Source: Melanopsichium pennsylvanicum (Eukaryota > Basidiomycota > Ustilaginomycetes > Ustilaginales). Taken from it: a stretch of 64,000 nt of DNA. The first letter of the stretch is position 1; the number at the start of each line of letters is the position of its first letter. Under the pieces are notes generated by a model. It did no database searches. It was not told the DNA's origin and saw only the letters and a list, made by a program, of their open reading frames with translations. Positions 38,740 through 49,388 of the stretch are shown here, in pieces. Made by a program: the position numbers and the translations under genes. Location: positions 1-64,000 of the forward strand of contig OAPG01000015.1 of NCBI GenBank assembly GCA_900208305.1, written 5' to 3'.

Positions 38740-40350
38740 ATGGCGTACGGAAACGAATACACTCCTCGTCGCATTCACAATGACTACTTTGGTATCGACA
38801 TTGGTCTTCGTGGCAAGTGGCTTTTGACCGTCATCACCGCTAGCTGTGCAGCAGGCTTCAGTCTAGTCGGTTACGATAACGGTGTCATGGGAGGAATCGT
38901 AGGCCTCGGAGAGTTTAACAAGACCTTCCACAACCCTGACGCTTCCACTATCGGTAATATTGTCTCCCTTTACGAGATTGGATGTTTCTTTGGTGCTCTC
39001 TCCACCTTCCTTATCGGTGACTACCTCGGACGCAGGCGAACAATCCTCCTGTGCTCCCTTATCATGATTGTCGGTGCCATCATCCAGGCTGCTTCCTCTT
39101 CTGTTGGTGTCATGATCCTCGGTCGAATCATCTCCGGTCTCGGTATGGGTGCCATCAACTCAACCGTTCCCGTCCTTCAGGCCGAGACTGCGCCTGCCAT
39201 CTCTCGTGGTCAGCTTGTCGCTCTTGACTTGACCGTACTCAACCTCGGCATCGTCATTGCTTACTGGGTCGATTACGCTTTCGGTTTCTCCAGTCTTACC
39301 GGCAGCAAAGTCTGGAGAATTCCCATCGCGCTCCAGTGCGTCTTCATTGTTTTCCTGATGGCTTGCACTTTGGTCATCCCCGACACCCCTCGTTGGCTCG
39401 CCAAAAAGGGCCGTGAGGCTGAAGCCATCGCCGTCCTCGAACGTCTCCACGACGCCTCCATCGACTCTCCCGAAGTCCAAAAGTCGTTCGCCGGTATCCA
39501 ACAGGCTCTGGAACTCGAGCGCGCCGCATCCAACACTGGCTGGAGCGCTCTCTTTGTTTCGGACCGTATTCGGACTCGCAAGCGTCTTTTCCTCGCTTGC
39601 TTTATCCAGGCCGCTCAGCAACTCTCTGGTATCAATGCTTTGATCTACTACAGCGGAACCCTCTTCTCCCAGTCCCTTGGTTTCGACTCGAACAAGTCCG
39701 CCCTGATGGCCGGCGGTCTCAACATGTGCCTCATCCTCGGCTCCACTTTGTCTATCTTCCTTATCGACCGAGTAGGCAGGAAGAAGCTCCTCATCCCCTG
39801 TATCGCTGGAATGTCCGCTGTCATGTGTGTCCAGACAGGCCTTGTCAAAAAGACTCAGAGTGGCGGTGATCCCAGTTACGGCCGAGCTGCAGCCGGAATG
39901 CTCTTCACCTTCGAGTTCTTCTTCTCCCTCGGATTTCAGGCTACCGTTTGGCTCATTCCTTCTGAAGTCCTTCCCTTGCTCATCCGAACTAAGGGTTCCG
40001 CTCTTTCGACGGCTAGTAACTGGATCTTCAATTTCGCTGTGGTGAAGTTCACCCCGTCGGCCCTTGAAAATATCAAGTGGAAGACCTACATCATCTTCGC
40101 TATCCTTAACGCATGCTGGGTCCCCATCATCTACTTTACGCTTCCCGAAACCAAGGGAAAGGCTCTGGAGGAGATCGACGAGCTCTTCACCAGCGACGGG
40201 TGGCACATCGACACTGCTCACGCCGCTGACGATACTAAGGCCGCCGCTCATCGGAATAACGACGTCGAGTACGCAGATCTTGACACTGGTTCCAACAAGG
40301 GCAGCCAAAAGGACGAGCACGTCATAACTTCCACGTCAGACCCCCGTTAG
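38740..40350 (+). CDS. MFS sugar porter
   Basis: 536 aa, single exon, with about 12 hydrophobic segments; a plasma-membrane sugar/proton symporter by family. Signatures: GYDNGVMGG in helix 1, GDYLGRRRT after helix 2, GRIISGLGMGA, PDTPRWLAKKGR, the substrate motif QQLSGINALIYYS in helix 7, DRVGRKK, and PETKGKALEEID before a hydrophilic tail of about 60 residues. This is the quinate/hexose-type set. Smuts carry several such porters, including high-affinity ones for host sugars, but the substrate cannot be told from sequence. Codon use is strongly biased to C-ending codons, suggesting high expression, and this bias also creates a long antisense open frame. Confidence 0.93.
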   Translation: MAYGNEYTPRRIHNDYFGIDIGLRGKWLLTVITASCAAGFSLVGYDNGVMGGIVGLGEFNKTFHNPDASTIGNIVSLYEIGCFFGALSTFLIGDYLGRRRTILLCSLIMIVGAIIQAASSSVGVMILGRIISGLGMGAINSTVPVLQAETAPAISRGQLVALDLTVLNLGIVIAYWVDYAFGFSSLTGSKVWRIPIALQCVFIVFLMACTLVIPDTPRWLAKKGREAEAIAVLERLHDASIDSPEVQKSFAGIQQALELERAASNTGWSALFVSDRIRTRKRLFLACFIQAAQQLSGINALIYYSGTLFSQSLGFDSNKSALMAGGLNMCLILGSTLSIFLIDRVGRKKLLIPCIAGMSAVMCVQTGLVKKTQSGGDPSYGRAAAGMLFTFEFFFSLGFQATVWLIPSEVLPLLIRTKGSALSTASNWIFNFAVVKFTPSALENIKWKTYIIFAILNACWVPIIYFTLPETKGKALEEIDELFTSDGWHIDTAHAADDTKAAAHRNNDVEYADLDTGSNKGSQKDEHVITSTSDPR

Positions 40351-40507
40351 ATTCTCATTTCAGTCATGTAAACAAAAAGCTTTCACGATACCCAAAATTC
40401 CTATACTTGTCTTGGGATTATGCAATCCGCCAAGGTCTCCTGGTCGCAGAAACTTACTTTGCTTCTGTATTCGTACATTTTTACAATCGTGTCAAGTGAG
40501 GCGCTTG

Positions 40508-41310
40508 TTAGAAACATCCAACCCTTTGAAATATTTGAATTGTGCGCTGGAGCGGGAATGCGAAAAGGGTTACAGGAATGAGCCGTCCGAGGAGAACCCA
40601 GCCAGCTCGGTGAATCTTTTCATTACTCCGGGCCTCGATCGGTTTGATATCTCCTAGGCTAGTCCATGATATGCTATCATTGTCTGTGTCGCCGCTGTAG
40701 TATTCTTCGTTGCCATCGTCCTTGATACTACCATGCCCATCATCATCGTCAGCGCCATCGTCATAATCGGAGTCATCGAGGAATGAAGGTATCTCTTCAT
40801 CATTTCCAATTGTAGCATTCGACTCATTTCTTTGCTCCCCGGCTGCATGCGAATTTTGCATAGAAAGTAGCAGAGCTGCACTCGATAGATGAATGCCCGA
40901 AGATTCCTCCGCCAACCGACGCCTCCTCTCCTCGCTGGGGACCATCAAACGGCCTAGTGTCTCGAGATGATCTTATTCGCAGACTTGATAGGCCTGACCT
41001 CCCAGAACTTCCGCATGAAGGACATCGTTGAGCATGTCCGCCTCATTCTCGCATTCCAAGAATGCAGTCGCGAAACTCTGTCCAGTCCGACTTCCGTAGC
41101 GGTAAGTGTGGATGAACCATTTCTCTAAAAAGTTCTCGTTGACTGGGTTACCAGCTCTGAGGTTCGTCACTATAAGGTAACCCTACTAGGTAGCTGATTG
41201 GCGAGTCTGTAAACTCAAATGTAGGGACAAGACGAGCGTTTAGCCATGAAGCAGCTGCTCTCGATCTATTATGTGTCTATGAACCATCGCAAGCACTCAC
41301 TTCTAGCCAT
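40508..41310 (-). CDS. Probable RRM-domain protein (three-exon model)
   Basis: Model: exon 1 41310-41301 (ATG plus seven bases), intron 41300-41170 (GTGAGT...TATAG), exon 2 41169-40999, intron 40998-40954 (45 nt, weak donor GTCAGG), exon 3 40953-40508; 208 aa. The core reads as one RNA-recognition motif: a first strand, helix VNENFLEKWFIH, RNP1-like SFATAFLEC, helix NEADMLNDVLH, and last strand EVLGGRLMVP, running into RRRRLAEESS and an acidic tail (DDSDYDDGADDDDG). Within intron 1 another frame, spliceable from exon 1, encodes a second RNP2-like strand (ISYLVGLPYSDEP). The true first half is therefore unsettled; a one-base indel is also possible. Confidence 0.5.
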
Positions 41311-43113
41311 TGTTGCACGAAAAGATTGCTTGCAAGCCAGACGATGCGTCCTTTTCTTGGCAATGTGTCGTGATGTAAGGAAAAAGAAATGTATGTAGGC
41401 GTCTTGAGCCCGTTTCTCCTCATACTTGTTTCACACGCTTCCCCATACGCACTAAGTGGCATCGATGGTCACTGTTCCGCATCTCCATCATATACAAACT
41501 TTCTCGTCTCTGTTTACGATAAAGCTTGTAGAAAATTTCGTTCCTCTCCCGCAATAACCCTGTTGAGACCATTCGGAGCCATCACTCGTCTCTCTTCTTG
41601 ATGCCATTTCTCACTTCACCAAAGACCTGAACACCTCTGAGGCGTCTCGCTCCTCCAACCTTCCGTCGATCGCAAGGACTCTCTTTGCATGAACTCAGAA
41701 GCTAAATCAGCCCGTTCAGTAACAACACGGTGGTTTCAATGCTGAAGTTGTGTAGTGATTCGACTATCGACACACGTCTCCGGACAACTGTCGTATGTGC
41801 AAAACCGAATGGAAATCGTTTTTGGAACACCGCCAACATCTGCTCAAGGGGTACGACGAGGTCAACGAGAATCGTTCGCCAGATCAATTGGTGTGATCTT
41901 TGCAGCAGGGATCCCCGTTCATTGCAACCAGGCTGGGCGGTTTTGTGTTAAAGGTCTGTTGATGCCGAATCCATGATGGCTTCCAGCACAAGAGCAAGGA
42001 AAATGATCCTTGCCGCCACACTCGACGCATTTGATGCAGGGACACAGATCAATGGTGTGGCTTACCTCAATGTGCATGGCTTTCTGAGCGCAGTGTTTGC
42101 AGCAAAGCAAGCGAGCTGCAAAATTAAGGTGGTAAAGACCTGCCCCTACAACATCGCCAGGGAAGCCGGGCCAGTGTTGTCGTGAGCGGCGTCAACATTA
42201 GCATGTGCCCCAAGAAACTCGATTCGGCGGCAACGTCTCAGAACACAAAGGCGCAGATACTGACCGCGCCAACTGTGTTTCGAGTTTGTCCCTGCAGCAT
42301 CAGACCTGTGCGAATTCACGCGGAAAGAGTTGGTTCGTCTTACGCGCCCCTTGCCTTGCCAACACCAAACTCCATCGACAAGGCAATGTCATGGCTACAA
42401 ATCGCCTGTGGCGTTAGGTCGTCACCGAAACCATTCGTGACGAATACCCACAGCTGGCCAGCAAGCTCAGCCACTACTTGGTAGACTCGACCCACGAAAG
42501 CTCAACGGGATTGTCTTGACTGAACACCCAAGTAGCCACATTGGACCGGTTTTGCAGTATTTCTATCAATGCTGACAATCCCCCGCTTCGTTATCTTCCG
42601 ACAGCTCTTTGAAGATATTCTCAATAATCTGACATCGGTGATTGCTGGCTCTCTGGGCCTGCTCGGATCTGCTGAAATCGACGCTACAGCATCACCCTCT
42701 GCTGATGACCGACTACCCATGGGCGTGTACCGACTAATGTCAGGGCCAGCAACCGATATTGCAGGGCAAGGGCAGCGCCAATCCGATTGGCATGTTTGAG
42801 TCGTTCGGGCTCATGGGTGATGGTCGCTCGGCCTGTCTGAGGTAGCTTATGCCATCGATAGCGCCTGTCATGATCTGTCTTCAAGTGCTGTTTCGATTCT
42901 TCTCATACTATCATAGTGGAAACCTTCGTGCTGTCGTCCAACCATCTGATCGTCGTCCGTTGTTTGTGCATGTGAGTTCTGTCCAATGGCCGCCGTTTCA
43001 TCATTCAGCTCTATTGTGTCGCACGATCATCGTAGTCTTCTGTTGAGAAAGCGTCAATTGGCGATGCTATGACATGTGCAAAGGGTGATTCTAGTGTCAT
43101 GTGTGGGCACATG
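41311..43113. other. Region without a clear gene; Cys/His-rich fragments
   Basis: No gene model survives. Around 41750-41890 one plus frame gives CRMC...FLEHRQH, a C-x2-C...H-x2-H pattern, and the minus frame at 41919-42110 gives several CxC and CxxC groups, but stops and frame changes follow at once. This may be a decayed zinc-finger gene or chance. Confidence 0.3.
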
Positions 43114-43870
43114 TTATCCCCAAACTGGGTTCTTCTTCTCGTGAATCTGAGTCTGTCCTTCTGGCGATCCGGGAATGTTTTTGGCGAGTTTCTGTAAAGC
43201 AAGACAAGCGAAGCATTTAGGAATGAGAACTCAGAGTCAGTCATGTGTTGATTTTGTTGACAGATGACTTTTTCGTCGGTCTTATGTACGTACGAGCTTT
43301 TCGAAGACGCATTGGTTGAGTGTCTTTTCTGGCTTCCTGCACTTGTAAAACTCCTGGTTGTGTTGCTCGAGGCAGTTGTAGTGAGCTTCCCACTCTTTGC
43401 CACAGCTATCGCTCAGCTTTTGGATTCTGTACGTGATGAGCCGCAGAAGCAAGCAGAGACGCAATTTTGTGGGATGTGATCGAACCGAAGGGCGCAGTGT
43501 CAGCTTTCGATTCTTCCGACGCAATCACCCTTTCGAGCTTCGAGCTTTGATGAATCCTTTCAGTGGTCAAAGGGCACATCAATCTTGCAATTTGTCGGGC
43601 AGTCCGCTCATCCTGGCGTACTTACAGCTCGCGTGCGCATCTCGTTACACGGCGTCCTTCTTTGAGGCAGTGTGCGGGATCACGGTTCTCGTTCTTGCAA
43701 AGCATAAAGTCCTCATTGACATCCTTGCAGTATCCTCCGATGAAGAAGGATGCGGACTTGAGCGGTGCAGAGGTCACACCAAGCTCTTCAATGTGCGGCT
43801 GACCGGATGGCATAGGAGCCGGGTCGATGTAGGGTTTCCCTGGGAACTTTGCATCTCGGTGTGTAGCCAT
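43114..43870 (-). CDS. Complex I subunit NDUFA8 (twin CHCH protein)
   Basis: Accessory subunit of respiratory complex I on the intermembrane-space side. Exon 1 43870-43626, intron 43625-43427 (GTAAGT...TACAG), exon 2 43426-43294, intron 43293-43192 (GTACGT...TTTACAG), exon 3 43191-43114; 151 aa, every join in phase. Four Cx9C units are seen: CKDVNEDFMLC and CLKEGRRVTRC, then CGKEWEAHYNC and CRKPEKTLNQC, the double coiled-coil-helix arrangement of NDUFA8 (19/20.8-kDa subunit), oxidised by Mia40 on import. The start MATHRDAKFPGKPYIDPAPM lacks a presequence, as expected for the Mia40 route. Isolated ORFs here look unrelated until spliced. Confidence 0.92.
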
Positions 43871-44339
43871 CGTGAGCTTTTGTGAGGGCCTGGGACTAAA
43901 GAGTGATGCTCGAGCGTGCCAGTGTCACCGCTTCTAGTAATGGCTTTTTAAGTCGGCAGAGAGAGTAGGCTGTTGAAGTGATATGAAATGTACAACTTGT
44001 TTCACACTAGATGGTATTCACCGCCAAGGACAGGAAAGGTCGGGAGATTCAACAATTCCGATCACGGGCCAATCAGGACCAGTCAATTTCGGTTCCGTGA
44101 TTTCATCTTTGTGGAATACAGTGATCTAACACATTTACTTTGACCCAAATTTAAAGTTGCAACTTTTCTTCGCTTTAAAGTGAGTTTTGGCGAAAAAGAC
44201 CCTTTTTTGTTTCCCCCACTCTGCGTGAGAAAGCGATCCGTCTGTAACTTACACCTTGTCAGGATCATATTGGTTGCTCATCACTTGGACATCACCTCCG
44301 TCACAACGCCCGACGTCGACTTAAGTGACGTGAAAGAAG

Positions 44340-47336
44340 ATGGTGTGTGGCAGCACCGCAGCAGCAAGGCTGCCTTTGCCTTTGCATCAATTCACTCGGT
44401 CTTCGACAACAGGCCTTAAAGCAGCGTCGTTTCCACCTGCTTTCCTCGCACCAAAGATCCATGCTCAGCCATTCTCTGTACAATCACAAAGTCTAGCTTC
44501 AGCATCTCCTTCAAAGAGCACAACTCCAAACTCAGCTCAAAACCTCAGAGGTGCTCTGCGCAGGATTGGACAAGCGTCCAAGTGGAGCTCTCAACCTCCG
44601 TCCAAGCCGCCCTCTTCCAACCACGCAAAGCCTACCACCGCGCGCACCTTGGCACGCCGCTCTTCATCCTCCCAAGGAGGGCAACGGTCCCCTGCGAGTC
44701 GACAAAATAATAACCAAGGTTTTCGTCTAAGGGCAAAGGCCCTACTCGATCATCTCACCAACGTTTCTCAAGGGATCGATGCAAGGGTTCGATCCAGGCG
44801 TACTTCTGCTGCTCAAATCGACGCGGACATCACGTTAGCTCTCACCCATTTCGAAACCGAGATGAAAGCACTGCGTGTCATGATCAAGTCGAAAGATGTG
44901 CTCGTCGACCCTGTTAATGCTTGGAAGTCGGCGTCGCGCATCAAGGCCCCCTACAATTCTGCCATCCGTTTCTGCATGCACCATGGACGGACCGAACGCG
45001 CTTTCAGGCTGCTCAATCAGATGAAGAAGGACGGCATCTTTCCTAGCGCACCCACCTTCACCATTCTTATCAATGGTCTTACGAAAGCCTTACTTTCCCA
45101 AGAGCAATCAGCATCAGCGGATCAAGAGCGTCAGCCTTTGCTTCAATACAAGGAATTTCAACGCACTCAAGAAGTCTACCAAGACCTCGAAAAGCTGTGG
45201 AAGCAAGCATATCCTCGCTACTTTCAACGGCATGGCGCGCCCAAGCCCACAGACCACCTTGCTCTGGACAAAGCCAACTTTCACACCCTTACTGAGCAGG
45301 CACGCCGAAACCTCGTCTCGCAGCAGGCTAGTGTTCACGAAGCACGCGAATTTCCCCAGGTCCTTTCCAACGCTCTCGGCTCTTACATCCACTTTCTTCG
45401 CTCTGTGAACCTAAGAGACGAGATGGATAAGCTTTTTGATCAGCTCTTCCCACCCACTGTGATCGAAACCATGGCAAAAGGCCTGGCTTCGGATGCCTCC
45501 CCCCAGGACAAGCTCGAGCTGGCAAATCGCAAAATTTCCAATCTGTTGCCTCTTGGTGACATGACCACCTTCTCCGCTGTCCTCAAAGGTGTGCGCAATT
45601 CCGACTCGGACTGTGTCGTCAGGATCGAACGCATCTGGACACGCCTATCCAAACTGATCGATTTGGAACGTCACGAGCGGCTTTCAGCACCCCAGACTAC
45701 TGCGAACCAACGTTACAAGCCCAAGGCTTTGCCGCACAAGGGCCCTGACCACGCTCTCGAAGCTGGTACGGAAGTGCTCAGATTTGTTCCCGATGAGCAG
45801 CTGATGACGCAATTCTTTATTCGCTTACACGAAAGCGCCGACAAGGATCGCCTCGGACTTTCGATTCTGAGCCATGTTTACGGCCTCGATCTCGAAAATA
45901 CTGCGGACGGCATGCTAAGGGATCCGGATTTTCCTTCTGATAAGCTTGACCCAGTCGACTTGCAACGCTACCTTCGGACGGACGTCCATGCAATCGACGG
46001 CCTCGGCCATCCCGTCTCAGAGCTGCGTGGTCCAACTGTCGCCACTGCAGCTTTGGTAATGCTCAGCGAACCCAAAACCTGGAAGCAATACGTGGCGCTT
46101 TTCAACTATCTTTGGGCCCGAGCCCATGCAGAGCACCAGGACACAAGATTGCAAGCCAACACGATGGACAGCATGCTATCCGAATCAGCCGTTTTTGGCG
46201 CCGAGATCCGGCCAACCACTGCAATGAGATTGCTCTGGCTATTATCCGAAGTTGGCGACCCTGTCGGTGCTCGGGTCCTTCTCGAAGCAATCAAGCGAGC
46301 AGCTCAAGGCGCGTCAAACACACGCTTCGGCGAGCAAGATGCAATCATTAGCCAAGCCCGCCGAGCTCAACGGGCTTCCAGCCAGTCACGTCGCAGTGCA
46401 GCGTTTGACTGGAAGCCATCTGACGTCTGCTATGTCCGAGCTATGCACGCCAATATGAAGGCAATGTCAGACGGACCTGATGGCCTAACTGCAGCTGTTT
46501 CCCTCGATGTCGGTCCTGAAGGCGCAACAGCGGATAGCTCAAGGAAGTCAAAGCAACACGCATACAATGCATGGCCGGAGACAAAAGCGCTCTTCATTGA
46601 GTGGTGCGATCAGAGAGGCTTGGGTAGTAGCCATCCATCAATCGCTGCTAGGTGGGGCGGGAACAACGTGGAAGACGGCAAGAGAGACGACCCTTCTCAC
46701 GGTACCAAGAAACGGCAGCTGGCGGCCATCCATGCAGACGCTATGCGATCCCTGTTCCTTCACACTGCCCGACAGTGCGCTTTTGCACAGGGCGGGAGAG
46801 ATGTCACAGTGGCGAGAGAGGCTCTGACTCTGGTTGACGAACGTCTCGGACTCGCAGATATGGTGAACGAAAGCATAAAGCTGGAGGAGGAAATCAAGTC
46901 TGGATCGAGCAAGGTTTCTATGGCTACCGCTGCGAAAGGTCGCGCTCTCAACCGGTTGAGCAAGATAATCAGTCTTGCACTGGACACCTCCGAGCAGTCC
47001 TTTGCACCCAAGGCGAATGTCGAGCTGTGGAAGCGCATCAAGAGGATGCTCCCGTCATCTAGCGAGGATTTCGAGTCCGGGAATCTGCCCCGAGATGGGC
47101 GCTCAACGAGCCATGGCAGGGATACGCGGGGTAAAGCCTCGGGAAGCAACAGGTTGCTCCTGTCCAGAGATGACTATCTCGAGCTGGAAGCAGAAGCATC
47201 GGCCGAAGCTGAAGATGAGGATGTGTACGAATCAGAGATGACGGAACAGAACCCCCGCAGTTCGTTCAGGACGCAACGTCGATCTCGCCACGTCGAGCAA
47301 GAGCTAGAACGCTGGGTGCGAGGTGCTTCGTCATAG
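44340..47336 (+). CDS. Mitochondrial pentatricopeptide-repeat protein
   Basis: 998 aa, single exon. The first about 50 residues are basic and Ser/Ala-rich with few acidic residues, a likely mitochondrial presequence. The clearest PPR unit is YNSAIRFCMHHGRTERAFRLLNQMKKDGIFPSAPTF (about 205-240, given in part), followed by a second strand TFTILINGLTKALLS. Further helical repeats with weaker fit run to about 850 (for example TFSAVLKGVRNSD, MRLLWLLSEVGDPVGARVLL). The C-terminus is acidic and ends in a basic helix. PPR proteins bind organelle RNA and act in processing, stability or translation; the target cannot be named. Similar long single-exon PPR proteins are common in basidiomycetes. Confidence 0.82.
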   Translation: MVCGSTAAARLPLPLHQFTRSSTTGLKAASFPPAFLAPKIHAQPFSVQSQSLASASPSKSTTPNSAQNLRGALRRIGQASKWSSQPPSKPPSSNHAKPTTARTLARRSSSSQGGQRSPASRQNNNQGFRLRAKALLDHLTNVSQGIDARVRSRRTSAAQIDADITLALTHFETEMKALRVMIKSKDVLVDPVNAWKSASRIKAPYNSAIRFCMHHGRTERAFRLLNQMKKDGIFPSAPTFTILINGLTKALLSQEQSASADQERQPLLQYKEFQRTQEVYQDLEKLWKQAYPRYFQRHGAPKPTDHLALDKANFHTLTEQARRNLVSQQASVHEAREFPQVLSNALGSYIHFLRSVNLRDEMDKLFDQLFPPTVIETMAKGLASDASPQDKLELANRKISNLLPLGDMTTFSAVLKGVRNSDSDCVVRIERIWTRLSKLIDLERHERLSAPQTTANQRYKPKALPHKGPDHALEAGTEVLRFVPDEQLMTQFFIRLHESADKDRLGLSILSHVYGLDLENTADGMLRDPDFPSDKLDPVDLQRYLRTDVHAIDGLGHPVSELRGPTVATAALVMLSEPKTWKQYVALFNYLWARAHAEHQDTRLQANTMDSMLSESAVFGAEIRPTTAMRLLWLLSEVGDPVGARVLLEAIKRAAQGASNTRFGEQDAIISQARRAQRASSQSRRSAAFDWKPSDVCYVRAMHANMKAMSDGPDGLTAAVSLDVGPEGATADSSRKSKQHAYNAWPETKALFIEWCDQRGLGSSHPSIAARWGGNNVEDGKRDDPSHGTKKRQLAAIHADAMRSLFLHTARQCAFAQGGRDVTVAREALTLVDERLGLADMVNESIKLEEEIKSGSSKVSMATAAKGRALNRLSKIISLALDTSEQSFAPKANVELWKRIKRMLPSSSEDFESGNLPRDGRSTSHGRDTRGKASGSNRLLLSRDDYLELEAEASAEAEDEDVYESEMTEQNPRSSFRTQRRSRHVEQELERWVRGASS

Positions 47337-47948
47337 AGACTCTCCGAGTCCGCATCCTCGTAGCATCCCTTTGCATTTGTAAGCAAATTCGTGATCAATC
47401 ACGATATCCTCCAGATCGATGCCAAGACTTCGACCTGTTCGGTATTCATCATCAGAATTGCACATGCCTGTGTGTCTTGTGAAGATGAAGTTGATATGCA
47501 GCTAATGTGTGATTCCTATGGTGATTTGTTCAAGCTTTTCCGACTCCTTTTTCAAGAATCATTTTTTTTTGCTTTTTTTTTTTGGCCTCGGTTAACCTAC
47601 GTACTTTGTTTGCGTCTTACGCAAGAATTCTCTTCCACTGTGCACTGCGAAAGCAGCACCATCTTGCATGGCTTTCTCAGCGTGAAGCTTGTTTCCATAC
47701 ATGCTTACCACTGGTGCCTACGACAACGAAAGTATCTGTGATCACATTCTCTGATGCGTTGGTCCAAAGAAATGGAGTTGTTGTTGTTGTTGTTGTTGTT
47801 GTTGGTGGTGGTGGTGATAGTTATATAAAAGTACATATTGGGCAAAGAATACTGAAGCAGTCGGAGACATGATAGATCGCACTCTCAGGAGATGGAGAGT
47901 AGATGTCTTGTGTGACCATGTAAGGCACCATTCTCGAAGTGGAGATGG
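47337..47948. repeat. Convergent intergenic region with (GTT)n tract
   Basis: No gene. A GTT trinucleotide run at about 47777-47803 continues into GGT repeats to about 47817; T-rich runs at about 47562-47583. Confidence 0.6.
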
Positions 47949-48448
47949 CTACACACGATGAACTGGTTCGTGCTTTGGATCATTGGTCAGTGGGAATGGA
48001 TCATCAGCGTTTTGCTGCTGCGAGAGGGCGAGGGCCTGTTGGGAGAGTGGGACTTGGCCGCCGTTGGCGTTGATGATCTAAAGTAGTCCGGAAAGGAGCG
48101 GAAAGATGAAAGGACGATTCAATTTCACCATCTAGAAGCGGGCGATGGCACGAATGTCTTCAAAAAAGCGGGATCGTAGGGCAGGACTTACCAATCGCTC
48201 ATCGCGCCTAGACTTCCATACAGCTGCTGTGAGCCACAAACCCCAAATCTGATTATCGTAGTCCCAAACACGATACGTATCCGGCAACAGAGAAAGCGTC
48301 AGCATGACAATCCGCAGAGGCCATCGATGAGTCCACAATACGATGAGACAGGGCGACTTGAGTTGAAACTTACACCAAGACCAACGAGACCAGTAACAGC
48401 AGTACGATGGGCCAAATCGACAAAACTTGGCATAGGACGCCTCGACAT
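47949..48448 (-). CDS. COX14: COX14-like cytochrome oxidase assembly factor
   Basis: Three exons: 48448-48374, 48248-48192, 48077-47949; introns 48373-48249 (GTAAGT...ATCAG) and 48191-48078 (GTAAGT...CTTTAG), all phase 0; 86 aa. The N-terminus FVDLAHRTAVTGLVGLG followed by IWGLWLTAAVWKSRRDERL matches the short D-x2-H-R plus one membrane helix pattern of Cox14, an inner-membrane protein that couples Cox1 synthesis to complex IV assembly. The tail is Gln-rich (PLSQQALALSQQQNADDP). No single exon gives a recognisable ORF, so this gene is easy to miss. Identity rests on the short motif and size. Confidence 0.65.
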
Positions 48449-49388
48449 GGTGAATTGATGCTCTTTCTGGGGGGAGGTGGTACCGGAATCAATTCAAGAT
48501 GGTTTAACTTTGTGGTTCGACGCTGCTTGGTGTCTCGCACTGAGTTCGATGATCATAAGAACACAACAAAGGTTGATGATGGGAATGATGGCACCGGTAA
48601 CGTCAATCAAAGATCTAAGAGTGGGTTGACTCAAGCATGTGGAGAAAGGGCCTTCCCGATCAGCTTCACATTTGCCAGATCTCGAATAAGATTGTATGTC
48701 AAAGTATGTTAGGTTACAAGAAGTCAAAATTGTAAAAGTGCGACGCAGTTGGCCCGTGTGCATGCCACATCCATGTGACACACGGTTGAGCTGTCCAGTG
48801 ACGTACCCTGCTCTTTTCGACGTCTCGTCGTTGTACAGTCGCTTTCTGCTGGCACCTCTGTCGTTGCTGCCCGTCTTGGCTCACAGGTTCGCATTTCATC
48901 TGCTGCCTGTTGACCGAGCTACTTCTCCTTGCGCCCGACTTTCGGTGTTCCAAGAAAAGATACGCAAAAAGGCTGGTACTAAGATGATGCTGCATTGCTG
49001 ACTGTCACAGGTTCGACCTAATGATGATTTCCGCTTTTTGAGACGAAATACTTTGCTGTTTGATGCGTCTTCGATTCGAGCAAACGATCGTTCCAATACG
49101 CACGCTCCACTTTTTGACAGCTCCTGTTTCTACTTTGCTACGGATCGCCTTTTCCTCGGGACAACCTTGCCTTCTTCTGCCAAACGATGCATGTCTAGCT
49201 CACACGAGTTACCAAGTTTCTTTCTTTCCGCTCCACAAAGACATCCTGTTCACAGTGTCCCGATTGAGTCGACTTAAGGGGCTTACAGGGCACGTTCCTA
49301 CGCGAGAGACCAAGTCGACTTCTTCCTTCTCAACAGACCATCCATCAAAACCTCACATAGTATCCTACACTTTACTATTGATTGCAAC
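48449..49388. other. Divergent promoter region
   Basis: No gene is supported between the COX14-like and DUF3429 genes. Several frames of about 100 codons occur on both strands and overlap each other. Confidence 0.4.

Noticed and set aside
39160..40320. 386-codon minus-strand open frame opposite the sugar porter
   Set aside because: Same cause: antisense by-product of strongly biased codons in a well-supported transporter.
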